From assembly GCA_022825825.1 (NCBI GenBank), contig JAJDWA010000044.1:1-34720 (forward strand): DNA of 34,720 nucleotides. Reading direction: 5' to 3'. A program made the position numbers and the translations under genes. Source of the DNA: Candidatus Poribacteria bacterium (GTDB lineage Bacteria; Poribacteria; WGA-4E; WGA-3G). Shown in pieces: positions 23,042 through 31,144 of this stretch (the stretch's first letter is position 1; every line of letters begins with the position of its first letter). The notes under the pieces are model-generated. The model saw nothing but the letters and a program-made list of their open reading frames with translations. It made no database searches and was not told where the DNA came from.

Positions 23042-24484
23042 GTGCAAAGCAATCTCCATCAGCGTTTCCCATTGCAGAAAGGATCCGGCTTACTTAAGAC
23101 AATCCTCGTAGTCATTGCAATATTGGTGAGATTCTCGGTTTCTTACGCGGAGGATCGTGTCGCCGGTCACTGGGAGGGAAAAATCAATACGCCGATCCAA
23201 CCTTTAATCATAAAGGTTGACCTTTCCATCAAAGATAATAATTGGAGCGGTACTATTGATATTCCAACCCAAGGTGCTAAAGGTTTACCGTTATCCAACA
23301 TCCATATCAAAGAAACTGATAATAAAATTAACGTCAAATTCGTAATCCGTGGGGTGCTGGGAACTCCCACCTTTGACGGACACCTACACGACGACACTAT
23401 TACTGGCAAATTCACCCAAGGTGGTGTCACACTTGATTTCACACTTTCTCGTAACACTATTTCCGATCCTGCAAGACCTCAGGAACCGAAGCCCCCATTT
23501 CCCTACAAAATAGAAGAAGTTGCGTTTAAAAACGGCACAGTCAATCTTGCTGGTACTTTGACGTTACCAGAAGGTAGTGGGCCATTTCCTGCGGTGCTGC
23601 TTATCTCCGGTAGCGGTTTGCAGGACCGGGATCAGACGTTGTTTGGGCACAAACCGTTTTGGGTGATTGCTGATTATTTGAATCGTTCTGGTATCGCCGT
23701 GCTACGCGTTGATGACCCAGGTATCGGTAAGTCAACACCATATCCGAAACCGCCAACGACAGCGGATTTCGCAACCGATGTGGAAGCAGGCGTTGATTTT
23801 CTCAAGAAGGATGACAGAATTGGTTCTATTGGATTAATTGGACATAGTGAAGGTGGTGCGATTGCGACAATCGTTGCAAGCCGCAGTGATGATGTCCGCT
23901 TTGTTGTCTTGATGGCTGCCCCTGGAGTCCTCGGTGCAGAACTGTTGCGTAAACAAAACGAACGCATCTTTGATGCCATGGGAATCGTGGAAGACCGTAA
24001 GCAGACCTTACTAACGCTTCTTGATCAGTTGTTTACAACATTAGCCTCGGATATGACAGATGATAAACTACGACAGCAGGTTGGTGAAATTGTCCGAAAG
24101 CAGTTTGAGGCAAACGGTATTCCCATTGACCAGCAAGACGAAACGCAAGTGCAAGCAGCGGTTGAACAAGTGCTTAACCCATGGATGCGATATTTTCTTG
24201 CATTCAATCCACAACCTATTCTCAAAAAAGTGAAAGTGCCTGTGCTTGCGCTTAACGGTGAACTTGATGTGCAGGTCGACGCAGAACAAAATCTTACTGG
24301 TATCGCTACTGCTCTTGAGCAAGGTGGAAACCGCAATGTCACGATACATCGACTACCAAAACATAATCATCTGTTTCAACGGGCGACTACAGGGTTGGTC
24401 AATGAGTACGCCGCTATTGAAGAAACAATCTCACCAGAAGTTTTGAGCTTGATTCGGGATTGGATTTTGCCAGTAACGCAGTAA
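23042..24484 (+). CDS. exported alpha/beta hydrolase with N-terminal beta domain
   Basis: A 480-aa protein, GTG start with AAGGGG upstream. A signal segment spans about 16-36 (LLKTILVVIAILVRFSVSYA). Residues 40-138 are a beta-rich domain (AGHWEGKINTPIQPLIIKVD, then FDGHLHDDTITGKF) of the kind found in front of some serine hydrolases and peptidases. From 155 an alpha/beta hydrolase follows, with nucleophile S269 in IGLIGHSEGG, a likely acid Asp in LALNGELDVQV and His in LPKHNHLFQ. The N-domain plus hydrolase layout resembles exported esterase or acyl-peptidase-like enzymes; the substrate is unknown. It is the last gene of the LamG operon. Confidence 0.85.
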   Translation: MQSNLHQRFPLQKGSGLLKTILVVIAILVRFSVSYAEDRVAGHWEGKINTPIQPLIIKVDLSIKDNNWSGTIDIPTQGAKGLPLSNIHIKETDNKINVKFVIRGVLGTPTFDGHLHDDTITGKFTQGGVTLDFTLSRNTISDPARPQEPKPPFPYKIEEVAFKNGTVNLAGTLTLPEGSGPFPAVLLISGSGLQDRDQTLFGHKPFWVIADYLNRSGIAVLRVDDPGIGKSTPYPKPPTTADFATDVEAGVDFLKKDDRIGSIGLIGHSEGGAIATIVASRSDDVRFVVLMAAPGVLGAELLRKQNERIFDAMGIVEDRKQTLLTLLDQLFTTLASDMTDDKLRQQVGEIVRKQFEANGIPIDQQDETQVQAAVEQVLNPWMRYFLAFNPQPILKKVKVPVLALNGELDVQVDAEQNLTGIATALEQGGNRNVTIHRLPKHNHLFQRATTGLVNEYAAIEETISPEVLSLIRDWILPVTQ

Positions 24485-24491
24485 AATGGAT

Positions 24492-25613
24492 TTAGAAAAA
24501 GTCAAATCCGTTTGATACACCGTCCGAATCACCAGTGTCCAATTCTGCATATTTTTTAAGGGTTCGCCAATCAATACCTAATGAAGCGGCTGCTTTAGTT
24601 ATATTTGGATACTTCTCAATGCGCGCCTGGGCAATTTGATGTAGAATTTGTTGCAAACTCATATCCGATGTCCAGAATATTTCTCTTTTTTGAAGATTCG
24701 GCAGGTGTTTTAATATTTTATGGACGATTTCGTGTTGTGTTTCCTCAGGAAGTGCTTTTAATTCTGAAATTAAATCTGGGACAGACATTGAATAGGATGT
24801 CCCCTGTTTTATGTCAAAGGGTAAGTCAGGTTTTTCCAAATCTGGAGCAATTAGTAAATTATCTGGAAAATCTTCAAGTTCAAGATGGTCTGTTTTAGCA
24901 AGCGCGATGGCTGCATGAATAGTGTTTCTAAGCTGTCGGATATTGCCGGGCCACGCTGTTTGTTCAAGGTGGGTGAGCGCGGCTGGCGTAATCCCTGTAA
25001 CATTTTTATCGTGTTTAGGAGCGAGTTCGGTAATAAAAAATCGAACTAAAGGCTCAATATCTTCAGGCCGGTCCCGGAGTGGCGGCACCCGAAGCACCAC
25101 ACCATCAAGACGGTAATAGAGGTCCTCTCTAAATTCTTTCTGGGCAACCGCCATACCAATGCTTTTGTTTGTCGATGCGATCAGTTGGACATCCGTTGTC
25201 AAGACCTCATTTCCACCGAGCCGCGTGAATGCTCCTGTGTCCAGAAAACGGAGGAACATCTTTTGGGCATCAAGACACATTTCGGTAACCTCATCTAAAA
25301 AAAGAACACCTTCATTTGCTGTTTCAAATGCGCCGCGGCGTTGGCTTTCTGCCCCGGTAAAAGCCCCTCTTTCATGTCCAAACAGTTCACTTTGCAGCAT
25401 ATCAGTGGAGAATCTACCACAATTGATAGCTACGAATGGCTTGTCGCGTTTCGAACCTATGTCGTGAATGTATCTTGCAATTCCTTCCTTACCAACGCCT
25501 GTTTCACCAATAATGATAACCGGAATATCCGACATTACAACCTGTCGAATTATGTCGTAAATCGTTTGCATCGCTGCTGATGGTAATTCCGTGAACGCTG
25601 TATTCCAATTCAT
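24492..25613 (-). CDS. sigma-54-dependent transcription activator lacking a sensor domain
   Basis: A 373-aa bacterial enhancer-binding protein. The ATG at 25613 has an ideal AAGGAGAG and the AAA+ domain starts within 15 residues. The frame stays open to 25928, but that extension has no family match. Walker A is GETGVGKE (36-43). The sigma-54-contact loop GAFTGA is intact (83-88). Walker B is GVLFLDE (102-108). Sensor motifs and an arginine-finger region follow (FREDLYYRLDGVVLRVPPL, then WPGNIRQLRN). The C-terminus has a Fis-type helix-turn-helix (ITKAAASLGIDWRTLKKYAE). Like PspF it has no N-terminal receiver, GAF or PAS domain, so control must come from a partner protein or from its expression. 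No -24/-12 promoter was noticed nearby. Confidence 0.9.
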   Translation of the reverse strand: MNWNTAFTELPSAAMQTIYDIIRQVVMSDIPVIIIGETGVGKEGIARYIHDIGSKRDKPFVAINCGRFSTDMLQSELFGHERGAFTGAESQRRGAFETANEGVLFLDEVTEMCLDAQKMFLRFLDTGAFTRLGGNEVLTTDVQLIASTNKSIGMAVAQKEFREDLYYRLDGVVLRVPPLRDRPEDIEPLVRFFITELAPKHDKNVTGITPAALTHLEQTAWPGNIRQLRNTIHAAIALAKTDHLELEDFPDNLLIAPDLEKPDLPFDIKQGTSYSMSVPDLISELKALPEETQHEIVHKILKHLPNLQKREIFWTSDMSLQQILHQIAQARIEKYPNITKAAASLGIDWRTLKKYAELDTGDSDGVSNGFDFF

Positions 25614-25810
25614 AATTCTCTCCTTCAAGAATAAAATAACGGAATAGGCCTTTAAAGATGATACTATAACGCGTAATTCCACGCAAGAAAAAATGTAACT
25701 GTTTAAACTTACAAGAGATGTTCCCTTAAACATTGTAAATAACAAATTTTGTCTATCAAACAGATTCCATTTTTTTCCCAAGCCTCGCTCAGACAAGTGC
25801 CAAAGTGTGC

Positions 25811-25834
25811 AAGTAATTATGAATTTTACTATAG
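25811..25834. repeat. MITE end fragment (AAGTAATTAT...TTTTACTATAG)
   Basis: This 24-bp sequence matches 27778-27801 at 21 of 24 positions, and matches the reversed left end of the 17697 element. It lies in the 441-bp spacer between the activator and the CotH gene; that spacer otherwise shows only the promoter at 25949. Confidence 0.6.
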
Positions 25835-25948
25835 TAGACATCTCAAGCGAAAGAAGTCTCTCCATTGACTTTTCCATCTTCATACCTTTCATAATACAGA
25901 CAACTTTTGTTTTCCCAACATGAAGCATGTTTACACTTTCATTTTTAG

Positions 25949-25978
25949 TTGCGAGATCGTTTTCTATTCTGATATACT
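25949..25978 (+). promoter_or_regulatory. candidate sigma-70 promoter of the CotH lipoprotein gene
   Basis: TTGCGA (25949-25954) and TATACT (25973-25978) are 18 bp apart, about 75 bp before the chosen start codon. Confidence 0.45.
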
Positions 25979-26054
25979 GTTACATCACGTGTTCTTGAAA
26001 TAGAAATCTTCAAACTGACACCTTCCGATTTCCTCAATAGGGTACTTGTCTACG

Positions 26055-27500
26055 ATGAATCGTTATCAGAAAGTTCTCCTTCTGCTTTTAGGTGGCATCA
26101 CATTAGCCATACTCACGAGTTGCTACACCGAGCCCCCGCCAATCCCTCAATCAAAAAAACCCGTAAACCGTCAAAACTACGTAAACCGTCAAAGTTATGT
26201 AAACATCCCCTGGCCACACACTTCAAACTTACCCATTGTGGTTATTGATACTAATGGTAGATGGATTCCTGACGAACCCAAGATTCCCGCGCACATGAAG
26301 ATTATTTATGATGAATCCGGGGGCAGAAACAGTTTGGATAACCCCCGTATTCATTTTGAGGGAAAAATCGGCATAGAGATTAGAGGACAGACTTCACAGA
26401 TGTTTCCGAAAAAACAGTACGGTTTTGAATTTCAGGACGATAAGGGTAACGACAAAGATGTATCTATATTCCAATTGCCAGCTGAATCGGATTGGGTGCT
26501 GAATGGTCCCTATTCGGATAAAACACTCATGCGGAACTACTTGGCTTTTGAATTTAGCAATCGAATCGGCAGATACGCGACCAGAACAAAGTTTGTTGAG
26601 GTGTTTCTCAATACGAATAGTGATAAGGCAATTACAGCACAACATTATGTCGGTGTCTATCTACTCATAGAAAAGATTAAACGTGGAAAAGAACGGATCG
26701 CTATCCAATCTTTGAAGCCAACGCACAACAAGTCCCCTGAAATCACTGGGGGATATATTATAAAAATTGATAAGATGGATAGGAATGAAACTTTCTTCTA
26801 TACCCGGCGCGGCACACATCTTGCACATGTTTATCCGAAAGGGCGCGAAATCTCTCATGCACAGAAAGTGTGGATACAAAACTATATGAGCGAATTTGAA
26901 GCAGCCTTAGCCAGCCCGAACTTCAAAGACCCAAAGCACGGATATGCCAAGTATATTGATGTAGATTCTTTCATTGACCATTTCATCATCAATGAACTTT
27001 TCAAAAACACGGACGGATTCCGTTTCAGCGCATATATGTACAAAGATAGAGATGGAAAACTAACGGCGGGACCGGTCTGGGATTTTAATTTATCAATGGG
27101 TAATACTGTTTTCCATAACGGTTGGGAAACCGATAGTTGGCTTGTTTATACAAACCCTGTCCCTTTCTGGTGGGATCGGCTGCTATCGGACAGAAATTTC
27201 AAACAGAAACTTGTGAAGAAGTGGAAAACGCTTCGCAGAAATGAACTCGCTACATCAGCAATCCTTGGCGAAATTAATCGAACAGTAGATTACCTATCAG
27301 AATCACAAAAACGTAATTTCCAGAAATGGCGTGTGCTTGGACATTCGCTTTTTGGTAACCCCGGACCAGGACGCCGGACCTATCAAGGCGAAGTGGACGA
27401 AATGAAAAAATGGTTGCAGACCCGACTGAAGTGGATGGATAAAAATATTGAATTATTGCCGCAAAAGTATCAATATTCTCGCAGGTATAGACGATTCTAA
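26055..27500 (+). CDS. CotH-kinase family lipoprotein
   Basis: A 481-aa protein. The ATG at 26055 is preferred over the TTG at 26046 because the lipoprotein signal then begins normally (MNRYQKVLLLLL), with lipobox LTSC and C23 as the lipidated residue. A Pro-rich linker with a short duplicated unit (NRQNYV, NRQSYV) follows. CotH-family motifs are GIEIRGQTSQMFPKKQYGFE, then DWVLNGPYSDKTLMRNYLAFEF, YVGVYLLIEKIK, and the metal-binding-like GPVWDFNLSMGNT. CotH proteins are atypical kinases; in Bacillus spores CotH phosphorylates coat proteins. Here the target is unknown but should lie at the envelope. The gene appears monocistronic. A second CotH gene is at 31145. Confidence 0.9.
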   Translation: MNRYQKVLLLLLGGITLAILTSCYTEPPPIPQSKKPVNRQNYVNRQSYVNIPWPHTSNLPIVVIDTNGRWIPDEPKIPAHMKIIYDESGGRNSLDNPRIHFEGKIGIEIRGQTSQMFPKKQYGFEFQDDKGNDKDVSIFQLPAESDWVLNGPYSDKTLMRNYLAFEFSNRIGRYATRTKFVEVFLNTNSDKAITAQHYVGVYLLIEKIKRGKERIAIQSLKPTHNKSPEITGGYIIKIDKMDRNETFFYTRRGTHLAHVYPKGREISHAQKVWIQNYMSEFEAALASPNFKDPKHGYAKYIDVDSFIDHFIINELFKNTDGFRFSAYMYKDRDGKLTAGPVWDFNLSMGNTVFHNGWETDSWLVYTNPVPFWWDRLLSDRNFKQKLVKKWKTLRRNELATSAILGEINRTVDYLSESQKRNFQKWRVLGHSLFGNPGPGRRTYQGEVDEMKKWLQTRLKWMDKNIELLPQKYQYSRRYRRF

Positions 27501-27733
27501 GGAATAGTTTTAACCAATCGTAGATAGTGAATAACCAATAACCGAAAACTCGCCTGAAATATATTGCTTAACAATCCTAATAAGTTCTTTTCATGATAAG
27601 CTAAATCTTGACAATCGGTCAAATCAGTCCCATTTTGTGCAGGTCTTTCTGGACATTTTGCAAAGAGTCCTACTATCGCGGTGTTGCCCAAACTGACACA
27701 GAATTTGCGTTTGAACGATCAGACTGTGCCAAC

Positions 27734-27801
27734 GAGGTTAGGAAACCTCAGCTATCGCATGGACTACAGCAGTGTCCAAGTAATTATAGGTTTTACTATA
27801 G
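27734..27801. repeat. GAGGTTAGGAAACCTC hairpin plus MITE end
   Basis: The palindrome at 27734-27749 is followed 28 bp later by the AAGTAATTATAGGTTTTACTATAG end at 27778-27801. This is the same order of parts as in the 17697 element, so it is probably a decayed or left-truncated copy. The 310-bp spacer 27501-27810 holds no gene. Confidence 0.6.
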
Positions 27802-27810
27802 AAAACAATG

Positions 27811-28632
27811 TTACAATCCTCGTAAGAGCTTAATCCACCGTTCCCATGCTTCCTTGGTAGCAGTTTTCTGAGATTCATTTGCATTTTCTGCCATGCCTCG
27901 CCTCAAAAATGCATGTCCAACACCTTTATAAATAACAGGCTGATATGTAACTTTTGCGGCATCTGCTGCTGCTTTGGTTGCATCAATTGTCGCGTTGATA
28001 CGGTTATCGCTTTCACCGTAAAATCCATATACCGGCGCGGAAATCTTGGATATATCTTCAACAGGTGGTGCAGAACCGTAAAACACAAACGCACCAGCAA
28101 TCTCATCAGAATGAACAGCATAACCAAACGTCTGCTTGCCACCCCAACAGAATCCGGAGACTGCCACCTTATTGTTTGTTGAGGGTAGGTTTTGGACATA
28201 TTTACGTACAGCATCTAAATCTGTCGTCACGCGTTCGGTTGTAAGTCCACGGATCGCACGCCGCACATCATCACCAGAGTCAAAACTCTCTGTGCCTCCG
28301 CCATCGGGCCCCATACCCGAAAGCAGGTCTGGACAAATCGCGACAAACCCATCAGCGGCAAGTCTATCTGCGACAAGCCGAATCCAATCGGTTAGTCCAA
28401 AAATCTCGTGAATGACGATGATCGCGGTTGCGGGTTGTTTCACTTCCGGGAAAACAATAAAGGCATTGAGTTCGTGCTTATCGGCGGCGGTGATTTTAAC
28501 CCATTCTCCGTGACGCGGTGATTTCTCAAGTTCGTTTTTTATGGGGTCAGTATGATTGTCGGCATCTGCACTGCTTGCAAGAAATGGACCGGTTAAGAGG
28601 ATAGTTAACATTAGGACATAATAAATTTTCAT
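27811..28632 (-). CDS. exported dienelactone hydrolase family protein
   Basis: A 273-aa protein. The ATG at 28632 follows AAGGAGAAATC, and a signal peptide results (IYYVLMLTILLTGPFLASSA). The longer frame to 28662 is not needed. The dienelactone hydrolase fold shows AIIVIHEIFGLTDWIRLVAD, the nucleophile Cys162 in SGFCWGGKQTFG, Asp209 in GFYGESDNRI and His240 in KGVGHAF. The family hydrolyses dienelactones and other esters, and the Cys nucleophile is typical of it. Export suggests an extracytoplasmic substrate rather than classic chloroaromatic breakdown. Only a REP-like hairpin separates it from the RseB-like gene upstream. Confidence 0.9.
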   Translation of the reverse strand: MKIYYVLMLTILLTGPFLASSADADNHTDPIKNELEKSPRHGEWVKITAADKHELNAFIVFPEVKQPATAIIVIHEIFGLTDWIRLVADRLAADGFVAICPDLLSGMGPDGGGTESFDSGDDVRRAIRGLTTERVTTDLDAVRKYVQNLPSTNNKVAVSGFCWGGKQTFGYAVHSDEIAGAFVFYGSAPPVEDISKISAPVYGFYGESDNRINATIDATKAAADAAKVTYQPVIYKGVGHAFLRRGMAENANESQKTATKEAWERWIKLLRGL

Positions 28633-28664
28633 GATTTCTCCTTGATTAGTAATAAAAAACATCA

Positions 28665-28683
28665 GCGCGCTTGCAAAGCGCGC
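28665..28683. repeat. REP-like hairpin, variant of the GGCGCG family
   Basis: GCGCGCTT (28665-28672) pairs with AAGCGCGC (28676-28683), followed by GCCTACC... Its shape and flanking 'CTAC' match the copies beside the RAYT gene at 2955, 3521 and 3561. Confidence 0.65.
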
Positions 28684-28722
28684 CTACCAGTGGGCTACAT
28701 CTTTTTATATTTTACAATGAGA

Positions 28723-29769
28723 CTACTTCTGCCCAGTTTTGCGGATAATAGACTCTATGACTTCCTCTATTTCAGGCGCGGGTATTTCACAGAGTACGAA
28801 GAAATTGATACCCGCACTTGACCAACCGTATGTATAGGTCGGTCCACGCTGGTTTTTACGCACTGAAACGCCACCAATTTGGATCACAGTTTCACCTCTA
28901 TTTCTATCTTCACGTCTTTTTATTTTATCCGTTGTTTCAAATATACTGAAATCCAACAATCCATCTGTATATTTCAATTGAACGTGATTACCTCCAAATT
29001 GGCGTTTATGCATACTTTGCAGTTGGAAGCCGGGGGGTAAGTATTGCGGTTGGATCGGTTTTTTCTTAAGTATTTTTTCGGCATCAGCAAGTGAAATAGT
29101 AGGGCGGGGATGCCACGGTTCGAGTTTAATCTTTTCTCTGAAACTTTCCCATTTCTTTTTTACAGCTTCAGGTTCAAAACTAATGCGAGTATAAACGAAC
29201 ATTCTCCTGAGAACCCCAGCAGCGTCTAAATCTTCCACCCGTAAGATAACGCCGTTTTTGCGAGCGAAATAGATATGTTTTGTCGGTCTACCAGCGTGTT
29301 TGGGATTGATGATTAGCAGATCGGTCTCGTGGCCAGCGATTTTTTCTCCCCAATGTCTCCGTTCTAATTCATAGTTTTGTGCTATGAATTTAATTTGTTT
29401 CTGAGAAATTTGACTCCTTTGCCGTTCCCATCTAAATTCTCTGGGTCTTCTCCGGTCATTTCTATCTCCGTTTCTATCGCCACGTCTTCTTTCATTATTG
29501 TTTTCTTCATTAATTGACCGCTGTTCTCCGACCACTGATTCAACCTTACTATACGAGTCTTTTACTGTTTTATGAATGACGATCTCTTCCATTGTCCGAG
29601 CACCGCGAGCCGAGCTGTATGTTCTGAGGCGGAGACCGACGTAACTTACATCCTGTTCCGCTTTCGCGATGCGTTTAAGCGTAGCAACATCATCACAAAA
29701 GGAGTTGGCTGCCAGTAGTAAAATGGCTACCTTTAATAAACAGAATACATAAAGAAGTTTCGTTCGCAT
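28723..29769 (-). CDS. MucB/RseB-like sigma-factor regulatory protein
   Basis: A 348-aa exported protein. The ATG at 29769 has AAAGGTG upstream and opens a signal peptide (LLYVFCLLKVAILLLAANSF), whereas the longer GTG start at 29796 does not improve it. The N-terminal half has the RseB/MucB lipoprotein-like fold pattern: AKAEQDVSYVGLRLRTYSSA, then GRPTKHIYFARKNGVILRVEDLD. The C-terminal part (PQYLPPGFQLQSMHKRQFGG onward) resembles the small RseB domain. Around residues 90-120 there is an Arg/Asp/Asn-rich low-complexity insertion. In E. coli RseB binds the periplasmic part of the anti-sigma factor and senses envelope damage. Gene order here, sigma then anti-sigma then this protein, supports the same role. 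Confidence 0.75.
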   Translation of the reverse strand: MRTKLLYVFCLLKVAILLLAANSFCDDVATLKRIAKAEQDVSYVGLRLRTYSSARGARTMEEIVIHKTVKDSYSKVESVVGEQRSINEENNNERRRGDRNGDRNDRRRPREFRWERQRSQISQKQIKFIAQNYELERRHWGEKIAGHETDLLIINPKHAGRPTKHIYFARKNGVILRVEDLDAAGVLRRMFVYTRISFEPEAVKKKWESFREKIKLEPWHPRPTISLADAEKILKKKPIQPQYLPPGFQLQSMHKRQFGGNHVQLKYTDGLLDFSIFETTDKIKRREDRNRGETVIQIGGVSVRKNQRGPTYTYGWSSAGINFFVLCEIPAPEIEEVIESIIRKTGQK

Positions 29770-29802
29770 GTTCACCTTTATCTTGCTTGGGGGCACAAAG
29801 GA

Positions 29803-30315
29803 TTAATCATCAAAATACAGATTGAGTAGTGATTCCGCATCTTCATCAATATATTCAGTGTCCGTTGTGGGATTACTAAGTGGCGTTGCTACGTTAGATT
29901 TCAAGGGGTTATTCGCTACCTCTTCTGTATGAACACCAAAATAAAAATCGAGGAGTTCGTCATATTGAGGAGCAGGCGAATATGTAAAGATGAAAAAGGC
30001 AACGACGAGACAGGCCGTTGAAAAAGCGGTTGCACCAACAGTGAAAGGACGAAAAACCCAACGTCTAAATATAGAAAGCCATTTTTTCTTCGGTGCTGAT
30101 TCGCTTTCGTGAATCATTGCTAAGACCGCATTCTTCATAGATGGTGCGGGGTGTACAAGTTCCGCAATTTGTTGTCGGTTTTGCTTGAAATCTGCCAGCA
30201 TGTTCGCACATTCTTGGCAGTCGAGCAGGTGGTCATCCACCTTTTTGTGCATAGCCGGTGCTAATTCATTATCTAAATATGCCGATAGTTGTTTCTGGAT
30301 ACGTTGGTGTTTCAT
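29803..30315 (-). CDS. zinc-finger (zf-HC2) transmembrane anti-sigma factor
   Basis: A 170-aa protein. The N-terminal anti-sigma domain carries the HxxxCxxC zinc site as DDHLLDCQECANML (H29, C33, C36) after LSAYLDNEL. A single transmembrane helix lies at about 91-111. The periplasmic tail of about 58 residues contains two similar acidic/aromatic motifs, DELLDFYFG and ESLLNLYFDD, the second at the very C-terminus. By analogy with RseA/ChrR-type factors the cytoplasmic part would hold the ECF sigma factor until regulated proteolysis of the tail. It lies 89 bp after the sigma gene and 33 bp before the RseB-like gene. Confidence 0.88.
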   Translation of the reverse strand: MKHQRIQKQLSAYLDNELAPAMHKKVDDHLLDCQECANMLADFKQNRQQIAELVHPAPSMKNAVLAMIHESESAPKKKWLSIFRRWVFRPFTVGATAFSTACLVVAFFIFTYSPAPQYDELLDFYFGVHTEEVANNPLKSNVATPLSNPTTDTEYIDEDAESLLNLYFDD

Positions 30316-30404
30316 TTTTTCGACTTCAATTAGTTAGAGGTTACATGACAATGGAACGGGTTTTCAACTTTAGGGTTACGGCACGGCGGCGTGTGCCTAT
30401 TACT

Positions 30405-31025
30405 TTACCAGTCAATACGTTCAAGTTCATCTCTCAAAGCCTTTCGTGCTTCATGTAAACGGGACTTGACGCGTCCAAGTGTGCAATTGAGAACTTCCGC
30501 TATCTCTTCATAAGAGAGTTCGCGCAATTCGCGAAGGATTAAGATTGTTCGGTAACTATCTTTAAGTTTGCTGAGAGCTGTGTGGAGTATCTCACTTTGT
30601 TCGGTGCGGATCGCTTCCTGTTCAGGTGTCACAGTATCAAGCGGCACCCAAGGTTGCGAATCATCAATCTCCATCGGGTCCGTTTTTCGGCGCTTCCGTT
30701 GGTCAATAAGATTATAACATTTATTTTTAACGATTTGGTACAGCCATGTAGAAAATCGGGAACGGAATTTAAATTGACCAATATTCTGCCACACAGAGAG
30801 AAATGCGTCTTGTGCAATATCTTGTGCATCTTCATGGTGCCCAAGTATACCGTAAGCGATATTGTAAACCCAGTGTTGGTATTGCACAACTAAGGTTCCC
30901 ATTGCGGCAGTCTCTCTCTCTTGGCATCGCAAGATGAGTTCGCGTTCCTGTTGGCTATCAAAATCTTCCACTTGAACTATATCCGAATAGGTTTCCATAT
31001 CAGCGGTGAGGGTCGTAACGGACAT
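30405..31025 (-). CDS. ECF-type RNA polymerase sigma factor (RpoE-like)
   Basis: A 206-aa sigma-70 family protein with only regions 2 and 4. Region 2 includes YNIAYGILGHHEDAQDIAQD and AFLSVWQNIGQFKFRSRFST with WLYQIVKNKCYNLIDQRKRR. Region 4 is LSKLKDSYRTILILRELREL, then SYEEIAEVLNCTLGRVKSRL, the -35-binding helix-turn-helix. The ATG follows GGAGGAG. The downstream anti-sigma and RseB-like genes on the same strand make a standard envelope-stress cassette. A candidate ECF promoter lies about 75 bp upstream (31099-31125), suggesting autoregulation. An HtrA-like protease elsewhere in the window is a plausible regulon member, but I found no matching promoter before it. Confidence 0.95.
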   Translation of the reverse strand: MSVTTLTADMETYSDIVQVEDFDSQQERELILRCQERETAAMGTLVVQYQHWVYNIAYGILGHHEDAQDIAQDAFLSVWQNIGQFKFRSRFSTWLYQIVKNKCYNLIDQRKRRKTDPMEIDDSQPWVPLDTVTPEQEAIRTEQSEILHTALSKLKDSYRTILILRELRELSYEEIAEVLNCTLGRVKSRLHEARKALRDELERIDW

Positions 31026-31098
31026 TTATCTCCTCCAAAGACCATAAATATTGCTAAGTCTTGCTGTATTTAGGTTTTAAGTTTCGCTTTTAACCTAT

Positions 31099-31125
31099 TA
31101 AGACATAACTCAAACCGAAAAGTTC
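31099..31125 (-). promoter_or_regulatory. candidate autoregulatory ECF promoter
   Basis: On the minus strand, GAACTT (31125-31120) and GTCTTA (31104-31099) are 15 bp apart, close to the RpoE-type pattern GGAACTT...GTCTAA. It faces the ECF sigma gene. Confidence 0.5.
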
Positions 31126-31144
31126 GTTCTCTTTTGGAGATCCG

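Noticed and set aside
25614..25928. N-terminal extension of the sigma-54 activator frame
   Set aside because: The sequence is low-similarity and AT-rich, has no sensor-domain features, and the ATG at 25613 has an excellent ribosome binding site.
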